Source: Massilia sp. NR 4-1
Lineage (GTDB): Bacteria; Pseudomonadota; Gammaproteobacteria; Burkholderiales; Burkholderiaceae_D
Length of the DNA stretch: 64,000 bases
Direction: 5' to 3'
NCBI RefSeq assembly: GCF_001191005.1
Contig: NZ_CP012201.1
Coordinates: 2,356,001-2,420,000, forward strand
This document shows positions 17,869-26,435 of this stretch, in pieces. The notes below the pieces were generated by a model, which did no database searches, had not been told where the DNA came from, and worked only from the letters and a program-made list of their open reading frames with translations. How positions within the stretch are numbered: the stretch's first letter is position 1; the number at the start of each line of letters is the position of its first letter. Both the position numbers and the translations under genes were made by a program.

Positions 17869-18552
17869 TTATTCGAACTGCTTCTTGAACTGCTCGAACT
17901 GCGCGGCAAGGTCGGCGAAATCGGCGCGCAGCTGCTGGACTTCCTGCTCCAGCTGGGCCACGCGGTCGTTGCGCGAGCCACTGCTGACGCTTCCCGCGTA
18001 GCCGGCGGCGGTTTCCTCGCGCGCCAGCACTTCTTCGCCGCCCAGCAGCTGGCCGTAGCGCGGCTCCTTGGTGCCGGGCGCCAGCGCCAGCTTGGCCACC
18101 AGCGGCGGATATTTGTCGATCAGGAATTGCAGCGCGGTTTCCACCTCGGCCACGCTTTTGAATTCGTGCATGCGGCCGCTGCGCGTGCGGATTTCGCCCG
18201 CCGTCTGCAAGCCGCGCAGCATCAGCATCGTGAGGACGGCAACCTTGTCCTGTTCCAGCGACCACTTGATGCGCATGCGGTGCTCGTACTTGCTGACGCG
18301 CGCGCCGGCCTGGCTGATCTGGTTCACCAGGCGGCGTTCGATCAGGCGCTGCAGCACGTCGGACACGGTGTCTTCCGACAGCTGCATCACCGGATCGCGG
18401 CTGGAAAGCTGGTTGCAGCCATTGGTGATGGCGTTCAGCGACATCGGGTAGTTATCCGGCGTCAGTGCTTCCTTTTCGGCCAGCACCGCCAGCACGCGGA
18501 TTTCAAACGGGTCCAGGGTATCGGCGTTGTCCGCCGCGGCTTCCATGCTCAT
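17869..18552 (-). CDS. YceH family protein (DUF480)
   Basis: 227 residues. Two winged-helix-like repeats typical of YceH/DUF480 (LDPFEIRVLAVLAEKEALTPD, YPMSLNAITNGCNQLSSRDPV, LMLRGLQTAGEIRTRS). The last 40 residues form a coiled coil (LEQEVQQLRADFADLAAQFEQFKKQ in pieces). Function is poorly defined; a DNA-binding or regulatory role is suggested by the fold only. It lies 9 bases behind cysE and is probably co-transcribed. Confidence 0.85.
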   Translation of the reverse strand: MSMEAAADNADTLDPFEIRVLAVLAEKEALTPDNYPMSLNAITNGCNQLSSRDPVMQLSEDTVSDVLQRLIERRLVNQISQAGARVSKYEHRMRIKWSLEQDKVAVLTMLMLRGLQTAGEIRTRSGRMHEFKSVAEVETALQFLIDKYPPLVAKLALAPGTKEPRYGQLLGGEEVLAREETAAGYAGSVSSGSRNDRVAQLEQEVQQLRADFADLAAQFEQFKKQFE

Positions 18553-18561
18553 GCTTTTCCT

Positions 18562-19308
18562 TTATTCGACAAGCTTGTTCAATTGCGCCGGGTCGAAGTT
18601 ATCGCACTCGGCAATCTTGGGGCAATCCAGCCCCGCCGCTTTCAATACCGCCATGATGCGCTCAATCTGCTGCTCCTGCGCGTCGGCATGGCTGATCAGG
18701 CCGAGCAAGGCCTTGGACAGGGGATCGTCGCCGTTCGGCGTCACGCCATAGGCCGAGAACAGGCGCGAGGTCGCGGAGCCATAGCCCTGCTGGTCCTTCT
18801 GCACGATATGGGCCGGATTGCCGACCGCCGTCGCCCCCGCAGGCACAGCTTTCAGCAGCACGGCGTTGGAGCCGACCTTGGCATACTCGCCAATGGTAAA
18901 GCCGCCCAGCACCTTGGCCCCGGCGCCGACGATGACGCCGCGTTCCAGCGTCGGATGGCGCTTGGCGCCCGCGTGCAGCGAAGTGCCGCCCAGCGTCACG
19001 CCCTGGTAGATGGTGCAATCGTCCCCCACCTCGGCCGTTTCGCCGATCACCACGCCGAAACCGTGATCGATGAAGACGCGGTTGCCGATCTTCGCGCCGG
19101 GGTGGATCTCGATGCCGGTGACAATGCGCGCCAGATAGGAAATGAAGCGGCCCGGCCATTTCAGGCCGTGGGTCCAGCACCAGTGCGCCGAGCGGTGCGC
19201 GGCGATGGCTTGCAGGCCGGGATAACAGGTCAGCACCTCCCAGCCGTTGCGGGCTGCGGGATCGCGTTCAATGATGCTGCTGATGTCCTGGCGTAGTTGG
19301 CGAAACAT
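18562..19308 (-). CDS. cysE: Serine O-acetyltransferase
   Basis: 248 residues, the shorter EpsC/CysE form. N-terminal helical part (MFRQLRQDISSIIERDPAARN), then a left-handed beta-helix of hexapeptide repeats with IHPGAKIG, FIDHGFGVVIGETA, and GAGAKVLGGFTIG. It makes O-acetylserine from serine and acetyl-CoA in cysteine synthesis. The C-terminus ends with ECDNFDPAQLNKLVE rather than the Ile that many CysE proteins use to dock CysK, so complex formation is uncertain. Confidence 0.93.
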   Translation of the reverse strand: MFRQLRQDISSIIERDPAARNGWEVLTCYPGLQAIAAHRSAHWCWTHGLKWPGRFISYLARIVTGIEIHPGAKIGNRVFIDHGFGVVIGETAEVGDDCTIYQGVTLGGTSLHAGAKRHPTLERGVIVGAGAKVLGGFTIGEYAKVGSNAVLLKAVPAGATAVGNPAHIVQKDQQGYGSATSRLFSAYGVTPNGDDPLSKALLGLISHADAQEQQIERIMAVLKAAGLDCPKIAECDNFDPAQLNKLVE

Positions 19309-19404
19309 GAAAGGGAAACAGAAAATACGCGGTGAATGCGGATACGCTCATGGTAGCGCATCCGCCGGGGGAGTGCTGGAGGGGAAACTCGACTACAGCC
19401 GCGC

Positions 19405-20151
19405 TCAGCCCTCTTTGGCGATGCGCTGGCGGCGCGCTTCGTACAGGCAGACGCCGGAAGCGACCGACACGTTCAGGCTTTCCACCGAGCCGAACATCGG
19501 GATGCTGACCAGCATATCGCAAGTTTCGCGCGTCAGGCGGCGCATGCCCTCGCCTTCGGAACCCATGACCAGCGCGGTCGGACCGGTGAAGTCGGCTTCG
19601 TACAGGCCTTTCTCGCCATCGTCGGAGGTACCGATCAGCCAGATGTCGCGCTCTTTCAGTTCGCGCAGGGTGCGCGCCAGATTGGTCACGGTGATGTAAG
19701 GCACGGTCTCGGCGGCGCCGCTGGCGACCTTGGCGGCGGTGGCGTTCAAGCCCACGGCACGGTCCTTCGGCACGATCACGGCATGCGCGCCGACGCCGTC
19801 GGCCACGCGCAGGCAGGCGCCCAGATTGTGCGGATCGGTGATGCCGTCCAGGACCAGCAGCAGCGGCGGGCCGTCGATGGCGTCCAGCAGCTCATCCAGA
19901 TTGCGCGCCAGCGCCAGCTGGGAAGCAAAGGCGATCACGCCCTGGTGGCGGCGGGTGCCGACGATCTTGTCGAGACGGGCCGAATCGACCGGCATCACGC
20001 GCACGCCGAGGCCTTTGGCGGTGCCGATCAGGTCCTGCATGCGGCGGTCGCTGCGGCTGGCGTCGACGAAAATCTCTTCCACCGAAGAGGCTTCGTGGCG
20101 CAGGCGGGAGGTCACGGCGTGGAAGCCGAAAATCATTTTGTTCTTGGACAT
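19405..20151 (-). CDS. rlmB: 23S rRNA (guanosine-2251-2'-O)-methyltransferase
   Basis: 248 residues, SpoU/TrmH family. N-terminal substrate-binding domain (IFGFHAVTSRLRHEASSVEEIFV), then the knotted methyltransferase domain with DGITDPHNLGACLRVADGVGAHAVI, ALVMGSEGEGMR and the C-terminal IPMFGSVESLNVSVASGVCLYE motif 3. Modifies G2251 in the ribosomal P loop. Downstream of rnr on the same strand, an order seen in many proteobacteria. Confidence 0.94.
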   Translation of the reverse strand: MSKNKMIFGFHAVTSRLRHEASSVEEIFVDASRSDRRMQDLIGTAKGLGVRVMPVDSARLDKIVGTRRHQGVIAFASQLALARNLDELLDAIDGPPLLLVLDGITDPHNLGACLRVADGVGAHAVIVPKDRAVGLNATAAKVASGAAETVPYITVTNLARTLRELKERDIWLIGTSDDGEKGLYEADFTGPTALVMGSEGEGMRRLTRETCDMLVSIPMFGSVESLNVSVASGVCLYEARRQRIAKEG

Positions 20152-20229
20152 TTACTTCTCTTTTACTAAAGGGAATGGCCCGAGGCATGCACCGCGGGCC
20201 ATCAAATCAATACAGCTATCGCTCAGCGG

Positions 20230-22746
20230 TCAGCGCTTTTTCTTTTTCGCCGCAGCCTTGCGCGAGGTTGTGGTCTTGGCGCGCTTGGCCGGTTTCGGCG
20301 CGGCCTTGGCGCCCGGCTTGCTCTTGCTGGCCGGCGCACTGACAGCGCCACCCGCACCCGCGCCGGCCTTGGACGGATAGCGCGGCGTGATGCTTGGGCC
20401 AGGTTTCACATTGGTGCGCGAAGCGGGCTTGCGCGAACGGCCTGCCGGCACGTCCCCGGCATCGTCGAAATCGTCGTAAGCGGCTTTACCACGGCCTTTC
20501 TTCGGCGCCGGAATGCCGACCATTTCACTGTCGGCCAGGCGCAGGTCGATCTTGCGCGACTCCAGGTCCACGCGCACCACCTGCACATTGACGCGGTCGG
20601 TCAGCTGATAGCGTTTGCCGGTGCGTTCGCCGCGCAGCTCATGGCGCGCATCGTCGTACTGGAAGAAATCGGCGCCCAGGTCGGTGACGTGCACCAGGCC
20701 TTCGACGAACAGCTGGTCGAGCTGGACGAAGATGCCGAAGGTGGTCACGCCGGTGATGATGCCGCTGAACTCTTCGCCCAGCTTGTCCTGCATGAAGTAG
20801 CACTTCAGCCAGGCTTCCACATCGCGCGACGCTTCGTCGGCGCGGCGCTCGTTGGCCGAGCAGTGGATGCCCAGCGCATCCCAGATGGTCGGGTCGGCTT
20901 TTTTCTGCTTGCCTTCCTGCTTGTCCTTCAGCTGCTGCTTGCGCGTGGCGTTGGAGACATTGGTGTTCAGCACACTGGTGTCGCCCACTTTCGGCTCGTA
21001 CTTCTTGCCGGCCAGGATGGCCTTGATGGCGCGGTGCGTCAGCAGGTCGGGATAGCGGCGGATCGGGCTGGTGAAGTGGGCATACGCCTCATAGGCCAGG
21101 CCGAAGTGGCCGATATTGTCCGGGCTGTAGACCGCCTGCTGCATGGAGCGCAGCAGCATGGTTTGCAGCAGGGACGCGTCGGGACGCTCCTTGACCTTCT
21201 TCATCAGCTCCGCGTAATCGGCAGCCGCCGGCGTGTCGCCGCCGCCCAGATGCAGGCCCACCTGTTTCAGGAAGCTGCGCACCTGCGTCAGTTTTTCCTT
21301 GGTCGGGCCGGCGTGGATGCGGTAAGTGCCGGGGTGCTTATGGCGCAGCAGCAGGTCGGCCGCGCACACGTTGGCGGCCAGCATGCACTCTTCGATCAGC
21401 TTGTGCGCATCGTTGCGGGTGCGCGGGATGATCTTCTCGATCTTGCCGGCCGGGTTGCAGACGATATAGGTTTCGGTGGTTTCGAAGTCGATCGCGCCGC
21501 GCTCCAGGCGGGCTTTCAGCAGGGCGTGATAAACGTCGTACAGGTTCTGCAGATGCGGCACGATGGCCGGGCGGCGCGCCGCTTCCGGGCCCTTGGTATT
21601 GCCAAGAATGGCCGCCACTTCGGTATAGGTCAGACGCGCGGCCGAGTGGATCACGGCCGGATAGAACTGATAGGCCTTGATGTCGCCGGCGGCGGTGATC
21701 ACCGCGTCGCACACCAGGGTCAGACGGTCCACCGCCGGGTTCAGCGAGCACAGGCCGTTGGACAGCTTCTCCGGCAGCATGGGGATCACGCGGCGCGGGA
21801 AGTAGACCGAGGTGCTGCGTTCCAGCGCATCGCCGTCGAGGGAATCGTTCGGCTTCACATAATGGCTGACGTCGGCGATCGCCACGATCAGGCGGAAGGC
21901 ATTGCTGCGGCCGATCTTGACCGGTTCGCAGTACACGGCATCGTCGAAGTCGCGCGCATCTTCGCCGTCGATGGTCACCAGCGGCACGTCGCGCAGGTCG
22001 ACGCGCTCGCCCCAGTCGGCTTCATGCACGACGTCGGGCAGCTTGGCGGCCTGCTTCAGCGCGGCCGGCGAGAAGATATGCGGCACGCCGAATTTGCGCA
22101 CGGCGATTTCGATCTCCATGCCGGGATCGTCCATATCGCCCAGCACTTCAACGATCTTGCCGACCGGCTGCTTGAAGCGGCCCGGCTGTTCGGTCAGCTC
22201 CAGGCTGACGATCTGGCCGGACTTGGCCTTGCCGGGCGAACCTTCAAGCAAGATGTCCTGGCCAATACGTTTGTCTTCGGGCGCAACGATCCAGACGCCA
22301 TTGTCTTTCAACAGGCGGCCGATGATATGGGTGTTGCCGCGCTGGACCACTTCGACAATGGTGCCTTCCGGACGGCCGCGGCGGTCATGGCCGGTGACGC
22401 GCGCCATGACGCGGTCGCCATGCAGGACCTTCTGCATTTCGCGCTCGGACAAGAACAGGTCTTCGCCCGGTTCGTCCGGGATCACGAAGCCGAAGCCGTC
22501 GCGGTGGCTGCTGACGCGGCCGGAAATGAATTCGGAATGGTCGGCTAATACATAGAAGCCGGATGCGTCGGACTGAATCTGGCCGTCGCGCTCCATGGCA
22601 TTCAGCCGGCGCGTTAATACAGCCTGGGAATCGGGTTTCACTTTCAGCGACAGCGCAAGAGTACGCAGGTCGAGGGGCGCCTTGGCGCTGCGGAAAATGC
22701 CGAGAATATCCTCGCGGCTGGGAATGGTGTGGGTAGACTGGTTCAA
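20230..22746 (-). CDS. rnr: Ribonuclease R
   Basis: 838 residues. Winged-helix N-terminal region, two cold-shock domains, the RNB catalytic domain with the acidic cluster in TIDGEDARDFDDAVY, an S1 domain (EFSGIITGVTTFGIFVQLDQ), and a basic Lys/Ala/Pro-rich tail ending in repeated K/R. It degrades structured RNA 3' to 5'. The first gene of an rnr-rlmB pair, with 78 bases between them. Confidence 0.95.
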   Translation of the reverse strand: MNQSTHTIPSREDILGIFRSAKAPLDLRTLALSLKVKPDSQAVLTRRLNAMERDGQIQSDASGFYVLADHSEFISGRVSSHRDGFGFVIPDEPGEDLFLSEREMQKVLHGDRVMARVTGHDRRGRPEGTIVEVVQRGNTHIIGRLLKDNGVWIVAPEDKRIGQDILLEGSPGKAKSGQIVSLELTEQPGRFKQPVGKIVEVLGDMDDPGMEIEIAVRKFGVPHIFSPAALKQAAKLPDVVHEADWGERVDLRDVPLVTIDGEDARDFDDAVYCEPVKIGRSNAFRLIVAIADVSHYVKPNDSLDGDALERSTSVYFPRRVIPMLPEKLSNGLCSLNPAVDRLTLVCDAVITAAGDIKAYQFYPAVIHSAARLTYTEVAAILGNTKGPEAARRPAIVPHLQNLYDVYHALLKARLERGAIDFETTETYIVCNPAGKIEKIIPRTRNDAHKLIEECMLAANVCAADLLLRHKHPGTYRIHAGPTKEKLTQVRSFLKQVGLHLGGGDTPAAADYAELMKKVKERPDASLLQTMLLRSMQQAVYSPDNIGHFGLAYEAYAHFTSPIRRYPDLLTHRAIKAILAGKKYEPKVGDTSVLNTNVSNATRKQQLKDKQEGKQKKADPTIWDALGIHCSANERRADEASRDVEAWLKCYFMQDKLGEEFSGIITGVTTFGIFVQLDQLFVEGLVHVTDLGADFFQYDDARHELRGERTGKRYQLTDRVNVQVVRVDLESRKIDLRLADSEMVGIPAPKKGRGKAAYDDFDDAGDVPAGRSRKPASRTNVKPGPSITPRYPSKAGAGAGGAVSAPASKSKPGAKAAPKPAKRAKTTTSRKAAAKKKKR

Positions 22747-23060
22747 AAGTATTTCTATGGTTTTTTTATTGATGAAGAAAGCCGCATACTGCCCCCACCC
22801 GCCGCTAGACGAGGTAGTAGGCGTAGTGTACCGGAGCGCAAGCTATTTGCCTAATATGTGCGCATGTCGCGCGGGCTGCGGCGATCTGAAAAAAAGTTTT
22901 GGCAAACACTTTGACATCCAGGAAGTTTCCTCTATAATTCTGGCTCTCGCAGCGATGCGGGGTTGCAGTAAAGAGTGGATGTGCAGTGTGGAATGAAAGT
23001 TCATCTGGCGCAAAACTCCCTAAGGCAATATAATAGCAGAAGTTGTTAAGCAGTATCAGT
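22747..23060. other. Intergenic region rnr / tRNA-Leu
   Basis: About 314 bases, more AT-rich than the genes around it. The left part should hold the rnr promoter (minus strand). The right part holds a strong plus-strand promoter at 22911-22938 and a roughly 115-base leader to the tRNA. No reading frame here looks coding. Confidence 0.6.
22911..22938 (+). promoter_or_regulatory. Sigma-70 promoter of the first tRNA-Leu
   Basis: TTGACA at 22911-22916 and TATAAT at 22933-22938, both perfect consensus, 16-base spacer. It is about 120 bases before the tRNA, which therefore has a processed 5' leader. Confidence 0.85.
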
Positions 23061-23145
23061 GCCCACGTGGCGGAATTGGTAGACGCGCATGGTTCAGGTC
23101 CATGTGCCGCAAGGTGTGGGGGTTCGAGTCCCTCCGTGGGCACCA
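23061..23145 (+). tRNA. tRNA-Leu(CAG), copy 1
   Basis: 85 bases with encoded CCA. Acceptor GCCCACG/CGTGGGC, class II variable arm, anticodon loop TTCAGGT, so anticodon CAG reading CUG. Identical to the copies at 24489 and 24609. Confidence 0.97.
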
Positions 23146-23160
23146 CTCTACCGAATACGC

Positions 23161-23199
23161 AAAAAACGCCGCAAACTTTCGAGTTTGCGGCGTTTTTTC
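23161..23199 (+). terminator. Intrinsic terminator behind tRNA-Leu copy 1
   Basis: AACGCCGCAAACT - TTCG - AGTTTGCGGCGTT with a following run of six T. Closely related to the terminator behind tRNA copy 3 (24711). Confidence 0.9.
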
Positions 23200-23312
23200 T
23201 TTTGCGTCGCTGTTTTTGACATGGGCTGCGGCAGCTTGCCCGTTTCGCCCCTGGCACCACGGCAACGCATGCTTCTTGCGTCCCCAGGCTTACCTCTACC
23301 CGGGAGCCTGTC

Positions 23313-24416
23313 ATGAAAACCCTGTCCACCGCCACCCTGCTGGCAGCACTGTGCGGCGCGGCCACCTGTTCCGCCGCGCCCCATTTCATTTTGAACTTCC
23401 TGCCCGGCACTTCCGCCCAGGCACAACAAGGCTTTATCGACGCCACCGAGCGCTGGTCATCCCTGCTGCGCGACGATGTGACCATCAATCTGACGCTCGG
23501 CTTCAATCCGCTCGATCCCGGCATTCTTGGCCAAGCCAGGTCGGCCGAAGATTTTTACAGCTACCACGATTACCGCGCCGCCATGCTCAGCGATATCAGC
23601 TCGGCCAGCGACCAGCTCGCCGTCAACCATTTGCCGCTCAACAGCTTTGGTCTGCTGATCAACCGCACCGCCAACAATCCCAATGGCCCCGGCAGCGCCA
23701 CACCCTATCTCGACAACAACGGCAGCGACAATAACCGCACCCTGTTCCTGACGCAGGCCCAGGCCAAGGCGCTCAAGCTGCCGGTGGCGCCGCAAACGCT
23801 GACGGGATGCATCGGCGCCTGCGACGGCTTCATCCAGTTCAGCAGCAATTTCAAATTCGACTTCAATCCGCGTAACGGCATCGATGCCGACGCCTTCGAC
23901 TTTGTCGGCGTCGCCTCGCATGAGATCGGACATACGCTGGGCTTCATCAGCGGCGTCGACATCCTCGACAACAACGCGCCGCCGCACAACGGCCCGTTCG
24001 ACGACAACGAATTCACCTATGTCAGCGGACTGGACATGTTCCGCTATTCCAGCCAAAGCCAGGCCGCCGGCGCAATCGACTGGACGGCCGACGCGCGTGA
24101 GAAATACTTTTCGCTCGACGGCGGCGCCACCCAAGGCCCGCTGTTCTCCACCGGCGTCAACTTCGGCGACGGCCGCCAGGCCAGCCACTGGAAGGACAAC
24201 CTGTATATCGGTCTGATGGACCCGACCGCCGGACGCGGCGAACTGCTGCGCATCAGCGACAACGACCGGTTGGCGATGGACGTGAACGGCTGGGACTTGC
24301 TCAATCCCGTCCCCGAACCCTCGCAAGTGCTGCTGATCTGCGCCGGCTTGCCCATTCTTGCGGCAGCCCGCAATAAAAAACGAAAAATCTTTCGTAAAAG
24401 CACAAATTGCCATTGA
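23313..24416 (+). CDS. Secreted PEP-CTERM zinc metalloprotease (NF038122-like)
   Basis: 367 residues. Signal peptide (about 1-21, TLLAALCGAATCSA). Zinc motif HEIGHTLGFISGVD (HExxHxxGF) around residue 207 with an upstream DAFDFVGVAS. The C-terminus carries a PEP-CTERM sorting signal: VPEPSQ, a hydrophobic stretch (VLLICAGLPILAAA) and a basic cluster (RNKKRKIFRK). So it is probably exported, processed by exosortase and attached or released at the surface. ATG 23313 follows GGGAGCCTGTC. The gene lies between identical tRNA-Leu copies, and the promoter for the next two tRNAs overlaps its stop codon. Confidence 0.85.
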   Translation: MKTLSTATLLAALCGAATCSAAPHFILNFLPGTSAQAQQGFIDATERWSSLLRDDVTINLTLGFNPLDPGILGQARSAEDFYSYHDYRAAMLSDISSASDQLAVNHLPLNSFGLLINRTANNPNGPGSATPYLDNNGSDNNRTLFLTQAQAKALKLPVAPQTLTGCIGACDGFIQFSSNFKFDFNPRNGIDADAFDFVGVASHEIGHTLGFISGVDILDNNAPPHNGPFDDNEFTYVSGLDMFRYSSQSQAAGAIDWTADAREKYFSLDGGATQGPLFSTGVNFGDGRQASHWKDNLYIGLMDPTAGRGELLRISDNDRLAMDVNGWDLLNPVPEPSQVLLICAGLPILAAARNKKRKIFRKSTNCH

Positions 24417-24441
24417 CGGAAGCCGATTCGACCTTTAAGAT
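24413..24441 (+). promoter_or_regulatory. Promoter of tRNA-Leu copies 2 and 3
   Basis: TTGACG at 24413-24418 and TAAGAT at 24436-24441 with a 17-base spacer. The -35 box contains the stop codon of the metalloprotease gene. Confidence 0.65.
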
Positions 24442-24488
24442 GCGTGCCTTCTGTTGCTGAACAACGCAACGAAGTTAAAGAAAACAAG

Positions 24489-24573
24489 GCCCACGTGGCG
24501 GAATTGGTAGACGCGCATGGTTCAGGTCCATGTGCCGCAAGGTGTGGGGGTTCGAGTCCCTCCGTGGGCACCA
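24489..24573 (+). tRNA. tRNA-Leu(CAG), copy 2
   Basis: Same 85 bases as copy 1, CCA encoded, anticodon CAG. Only 35 bases separate it from copy 3, so the two are probably one transcript. Confidence 0.97.
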
Positions 24574-24608
24574 AGTCTTGTTTTCGATAACGATTGAGCA
24601 GTACCAGT

Positions 24609-24693
24609 GCCCACGTGGCGGAATTGGTAGACGCGCATGGTTCAGGTCCATGTGCCGCAAGGTGTGGGGGTTCGAGTCCCTCCGTGGGCACCA
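24609..24693 (+). tRNA. tRNA-Leu(CAG), copy 3
   Basis: Same 85 bases as copies 1 and 2. Its flanks resemble those of copy 1: GAGCAGTACCAGT before it (copy 1: AAGCAGTATCAGT) and CTCTACCGGATACGC behind it (copy 1: CTCTACCGAATACGC). Confidence 0.97.
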
Positions 24694-24710
24694 CTCTACC
24701 GGATACGCTA

Positions 24711-24749
24711 AAAACGCCGCAAGCCTTCAAAAGCTTGCGGCGTTTTTTC
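24711..24749 (+). terminator. Intrinsic terminator behind tRNA-Leu copy 3
   Basis: AAAACGCCGCAAGC - loop - GCTTGCGGCGTTTTTTC: 14-bp stem and T run, closely related to the terminator behind copy 1. Confidence 0.9.
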
Positions 24750-24805
24750 TTTTCCCCTCCCCTTTTTATCTCCCTCAAAAAATGCCCCACCCTGGCGTCA
24801 GGCAC

Positions 24806-24825
24806 TGGAACCGGAACCGGAACCG
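24806..24825. repeat. Hexanucleotide repeat GGAACC x3
   Basis: Three tandem GGAACC units inside a diverged copy of the palindrome described at 24850. Could vary in number. Confidence 0.6.
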
Positions 24826-24849
24826 GACATTCTTTGATCTAAAGCAGCA

Positions 24850-24902
24850 AATGTCCAACCCTGGTGCCTCGGCGGCCCCGCCTGGCACCAGGGTTGGACA
24901 TT
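24850..24902. repeat. REP-like palindrome
   Basis: Perfect 19-bp inverted repeat (AATGTCCAACCCTGGTGCC and its complement) around a 15-base loop, with a second, degraded unit just left (24779-24832; AATGCCCCACCCTGG ... CCGGACATT). A TTTGAT motif follows each GGACATT. It resembles dispersed extragenic palindromes. On the minus strand it lies behind the qorB-like gene and might also end transcription. Confidence 0.65.
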
Positions 24903-24922
24903 GTTTGATTTGACGCAAAGGC

Positions 24923-25777
24923 TTAGGCGGACAGGGCGGCTTTAACGGCGTCGGCCAAGGTTTGGGTCGGGCGGCCGATCAACCGGCTCAGGCTGCGGCT
25001 GCGGTCGTCGAGGCCGCCTTGCGAGGCGCCAATATCCGAATCGGCGATCAGCGCGGCCAGGCCTTCGGGCAAGCCCCAGCCCAGCAGCGCGGCTTTGTAC
25101 TCGGCTTCCGGCAGATTGTGATAGGCGACGGGCTGGCCGGATTGGCGGGCGATTTCGGCGGCCAGTTCGGCCATCGTGAAGGGATGGTCGCCGCCCAGTT
25201 CATACAGCGCTTGCGGCGGCTCCGTCGCGGTCAGGACCGCAACAGCGGCAGCGGCATAGTCGGCGCGCGCGGCGGCGGCAATGCGGCCCGCGCCGGCACT
25301 GCCCAGCACACCGCCATGGGCGGGACCGCCAACGATGCTGTTGTGGTAGTTCTCGAAGTACCAGCCATTGCGCAGGATCGTGTAGTTCAGGCCACTGGCA
25401 CGGATCAGCTCTTCGGTGGCCTTGTGCTCGCCGGCCAAGCCCAGCGGCGAGGTATCGGCGTGCAGCACGCTGGTGTAGGCCAGCAGCTTGGGCTGGGCGC
25501 GCTTGGCGGCCTCGACGGCGTTGCGGTGCTGCGGCAGGCGCTGTCCCACTTCGCTGGACGAAATCAGCAAGATCTTCTCCGCGCCGTGGAAGGCGGCGTC
25601 GAGCGAGGCCGGGTCGTTGTAGTCGGCCTGGCGCAGCTGTACGCCCTGGGCGGCGAGCGCACCAGCCTTGGCCGGGTCGCGCACCACGGCCGCGATGGCG
25701 CTGGCGGGTACTTGTTTGAGCAGGCCGGAAATCACGAGTTGGCCGAGCTGGCCGCTGGCGCCGGTAATGACGATCAT
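24923..25777 (-). CDS. NmrA/QorB-type NAD(P)-binding quinone oxidoreductase
   Basis: 284 residues. N-terminal Rossmann motif VITGASGQLGQLVI, then KILLISSSEVG, YTSVLHAD, and NYTILRNGWYFENY, as in E. coli QorB/YtfG. Probably an NADPH-dependent quinone reductase or redox-sensing protein. ATG 25777 has AAAGGA upstream; the frame is open for another 200 codons but across the divergent HxlR gene, so longer starts are not credible. Partner of the divergent HxlR regulator. Confidence 0.88.
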   Translation of the reverse strand: MIVITGASGQLGQLVISGLLKQVPASAIAAVVRDPAKAGALAAQGVQLRQADYNDPASLDAAFHGAEKILLISSSEVGQRLPQHRNAVEAAKRAQPKLLAYTSVLHADTSPLGLAGEHKATEELIRASGLNYTILRNGWYFENYHNSIVGGPAHGGVLGSAGAGRIAAAARADYAAAAVAVLTATEPPQALYELGGDHPFTMAELAAEIARQSGQPVAYHNLPEAEYKAALLGWGLPEGLAALIADSDIGASQGGLDDRSRSLSRLIGRPTQTLADAVKAALSA

Positions 25778-25842
25778 GGCAAATCCTTTCATTGTCAGAG
25801 AATACGGTGAGGCATCACCGCGATGAACGTATAATAGCGACG

Positions 25843-25863
25843 GTACTAACGAATTGTAAGTAC
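25843..25863. promoter_or_regulatory. Putative HxlR operator
   Basis: GTACTAAC-GAATT-GTAAGTAC is an 8-5-8 inverted repeat with one mismatch, midway between the divergent qorB-like and HxlR starts. HxlR regulators bind such dyads as dimers. Confidence 0.6.
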
Positions 25864-25883
25864 GCACTTTTTGGTAAGCACCC

Positions 25884-26333
25884 ATGAAAACCAGTAAATC
25901 CCTGCGCGCCGCCCTGGCGGCGCAAACCGAGGCGCGGCGCGGCAAGCTGCTGGCCGCCGACTGTCCTTCGCGCGCCGTCCTCAGCCATGTAACCAGCCGC
26001 TGGGGCGTGCTGGTGCTGGTGGTGCTGCTGGGCGGTACGCACCGTTTCAGCCAGCTGCGCCGCGAGGTCGGCGGAGTCAGCGAAAAGATGCTGGCCCAGA
26101 CCCTGGACGGCCTGGTGGGCGACGGTTTTGTCGCGCGCCATGCGCTGCCGGTGATTCCGCCCCACGTCGAATACCGCCTGACACCGATGGGCGAGGAAGT
26201 GGCGGCGCGCCTGGAAGTCCTGGTCGACTGGATCGAAGACAATTTCCCGCGCATCGCCGCCGCCCGCGCCGAACTGGCAGCGCAGGAACAGGCGGCTGGC
26301 AAGGCCGAAGCCGGCGCGCGCAAGGCGGCCTGA
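25884..26333 (+). CDS. HxlR-family transcriptional regulator
   Basis: 149 residues. Winged helix of the HxlR type: CPSRAVLSHVTSRWGVLVLVVLL, THRFSQLRREVGGVSEKMLAQTL, and EYRLTPMGEEV. One Cys (about residue 27) near the N-terminus, as in thiol-sensing members such as QorR. The C-terminus is Ala-rich. It most likely represses the divergent qorB-like gene through the dyad at 25843; this is inferred. Confidence 0.88.
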   Translation: MKTSKSLRAALAAQTEARRGKLLAADCPSRAVLSHVTSRWGVLVLVVLLGGTHRFSQLRREVGGVSEKMLAQTLDGLVGDGFVARHALPVIPPHVEYRLTPMGEEVAARLEVLVDWIEDNFPRIAAARAELAAQEQAAGKAEAGARKAA

Positions 26334-26435
26334 AGCAAAAAAGCCGCGCCCGCGCCGCTAGCGCTGGAAATGTTTTGTTGCCGCATCAGATGTTGTACTA
26401 CACTGGCTCACACCCGGCGCCCTTGGGAAGGACTC

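Noticed and set aside
20641..22548. 635-codon open frame on the plus strand
   Set aside because: Opposite rnr, which has all RNase R motifs; shadow.
24923..26386. 487-codon reading of the qorB-like gene
   Set aside because: The extra N-terminus crosses the whole divergent HxlR gene; ATG 25777 has AAAGGA and starts the Rossmann motif.
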